Shown here: positions 63,241 to 64,000 of the stretch, one piece after another | Layout of the letters: each line of letters begins with the position of its first letter | How positions within the stretch are numbered: the stretch's first letter is position 1 | Assembly (NCBI RefSeq): GCF_008801835.1 | Contig: NZ_VZOW01000004.1 | Span: forward strand, 124,001 to 188,000 | DNA length: 64,000 nucleotides | Direction of reading: 5' to 3' | Source: Cupriavidus pauculus | Lineage (GTDB): Bacteria; Pseudomonadota; Gammaproteobacteria; Burkholderiales; Burkholderiaceae | Translations under genes and position numbers: made by a program | Notes under the pieces: generated by a model | Database searches by the model: none | The model's input: only the letters and a program-made list of their open reading frames with translations | Told to the model about the DNA's origin: nothing

Positions 63241-64000
63241 TTACTTCGCGGCTTCGATCAGCTCGATCGCCGCGGCCACGCCTGCGCCGTAGGCCGGATC
63301 GGCCGCCGTGCAGTGCTTGATGTGGGTTTGCTGGATATGTTTGGACACACCCTTGATGGCGCGCGCCGTGTTATCGAACAACACCTGCTGCTGCGCCGGC
63401 GACATCAGGCGGAACAGCGCGCCCACCTGCGAGAAATAGTCGTCGTCCGCGCGGTGGTTCCAGTGATCGGCCGTGCCTTCCAACGTCAGCGGCGGCTCGC
63501 GGAAATCGGGCTGCTCGGCCCATTCGCCCTTGGTGTTCGGTTCGTAGGCGATGGTGCCGGCGTGATTGCCGTCGGTGCGCCCGCGGCCGTCGCGGTGGTA
63601 GCTGTTGACGTACTTTGCCGCCTTCGGCGAGTTCACCGGGATCAGGTGATGATTCACGCCCAGGCGATAGCGCTCGGCGTCGCCGTACGAGAACAGTCGG
63701 CCTTGCAGCATCTTGTCCGGCGAGAAACCGATGCCAGGCACGATCGTCGACGGCGCGAATGCCGATTGCTCGACTTCGGCGAAATGATTCTCGGGATTGC
63801 GGTTCAGTTCCAGCATGCCCACTTCGATCAGCGGATAGTCCTTGTGCGGCCACACCTTGGTCAGATCGAACGGGTTGTACGGCACCTTGCTGGCATCGGA
63901 TTCCGGCATGATCTGCACACAGAACTTCCAGCGCGGGAATTCGCCGCGTTCGATCGATTCGTACAGGTCGCGCTGATGCACCTCGCGGTCCTGGCCCGTG
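63241..64000 (-). CDS. katA: Haem catalase, C-terminal part (start outside window)
   Basis: The frame is open to the right edge, so the N-terminus with the active-site His and Asn is missing. The 250-residue remainder is typical small-subunit (clade III) monofunctional catalase: [58 protein letters not shown] with the proximal haem tyrosine in RLFSY, and VNHHLIPVN with the NADPH-region residues. It dismutates hydrogen peroxide. A 99-base gap separates it from the ankyrin gene. Confidence 0.92.
   Translation of the reverse strand, partial: TGQDREVHQRDLYESIERGEFPRWKFCVQIMPESDASKVPYNPFDLTKVWPHKDYPLIEVGMLELNRNPENHFAEVEQSAFAPSTIVPGIGFSPDKMLQGRLFSYGDAERYRLGVNHHLIPVNSPKAAKYVNSYHRDGRGRTDGNHAGTIAYEPNTKGEWAEQPDFREPPLTLEGTADHWNHRADDDYFSQVGALFRLMSPAQQQVLFDNTARAIKGVSKHIQQTHIKHCTAADPAYGAGVAAAIELIEAAK

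Noticed and set aside
1..64000. Search for rRNA, tRNA, insertion sequences, phage genes and CRISPR arrays
   Set aside because: None found by reading; no transposase-like protein, integrase or tRNA-shaped cloverleaf was recognised. A tRNAscan or ISfinder run would settle this.

Overview
The window is a GC-rich stretch of a beta-proteobacterial chromosome or chromid, most like Cupriavidus/Ralstonia (Burkholderiaceae). The basis is the mix of gene families: Bug-type tripartite tricarboxylate transport, a SigF/NrsF-MXKDX cluster, DUF1120 proteins, a phosphocholine-specific phospholipase C, AAHS and MHS permeases, a catalytic-only threonine deaminase, and a cyo quinol oxidase. Genus assignment is inference. 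Genes are densely packed. I saw no rRNA, tRNA, CRISPR array, insertion sequence or phage gene. Both ends cut a gene: a penicillin acylase on the left and a catalase on the right.

Layout. 1-4105: end of a penicillin acylase gene, then a divergent oxidative-stress locus: nrsF-sigF leftward, and a methionine-rich peptide, cytochrome b and molybdopterin reductase rightward, resembling the hypochlorite-scavenging MrpX/YedZ1/YedY1 system. 4157-9324: pqiABC envelope transport operon and two TetR regulators. 9608-15170: complete tripartite RND efflux operon. 15381-17169: tandem duplication of a DUF1120 gene with a degraded piece of the neighbouring oxidoreductase gene between the copies. 17194-27987: catabolic island around a GntR regulator (FAD/Fe-S hydroxyacid dehydrogenase, class V aminotransferase, TctC-TctB-TctA-type transporter, enoyl-CoA hydratase-like protein, CaiB/BaiF CoA-transferase). 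28044-37215: hemolysin III family protein, chloroperoxidase-like hydrolase, small lipoprotein plus phospholipase C, FKBP, TauE/SafE exporter, a large unknown helical protein and small secreted or membrane proteins. 37301-46316: amidohydrolase and lysP, squalene-synthase-like gene, DUF899, MFS permease and a chemotaxis receptor. 46392-50620: cyoABCD. 50767-54058: MHS permease, cynR and cynT with a VOC gene but no cyanase. 54176-58505: c-di-GMP genes, one frameshifted. 58844-60091: an Ile-rich leader peptide and attenuator in front of ilvA. 60131-64000: AAHS permease, SDR, ankyrin protein and catalase.

The strongest regulatory signals I read directly are: (1) two GTAACC-N16-CGAA sites in the sigF/mrpX divergent region, the SigF promoter pattern known from Caulobacter, one of them overlapping the apparent sigF start codon; (2) a classical transcription attenuator before ilvA, with four AUU codons, a pause hairpin, an antiterminator and a terminator that are mutually exclusive; (3) identical 13-nt inverted sites flanking the GntR/aminotransferase divergent promoter; (4) perfect palindromes in the pqiA/tetR and cynR/cynT divergent regions. 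The best candidates for something not yet described are the ilvA attenuator paired with an ACT-less enzyme, the CoA-transferase/aminotransferase/TTT island, and the 787-residue unknown protein.
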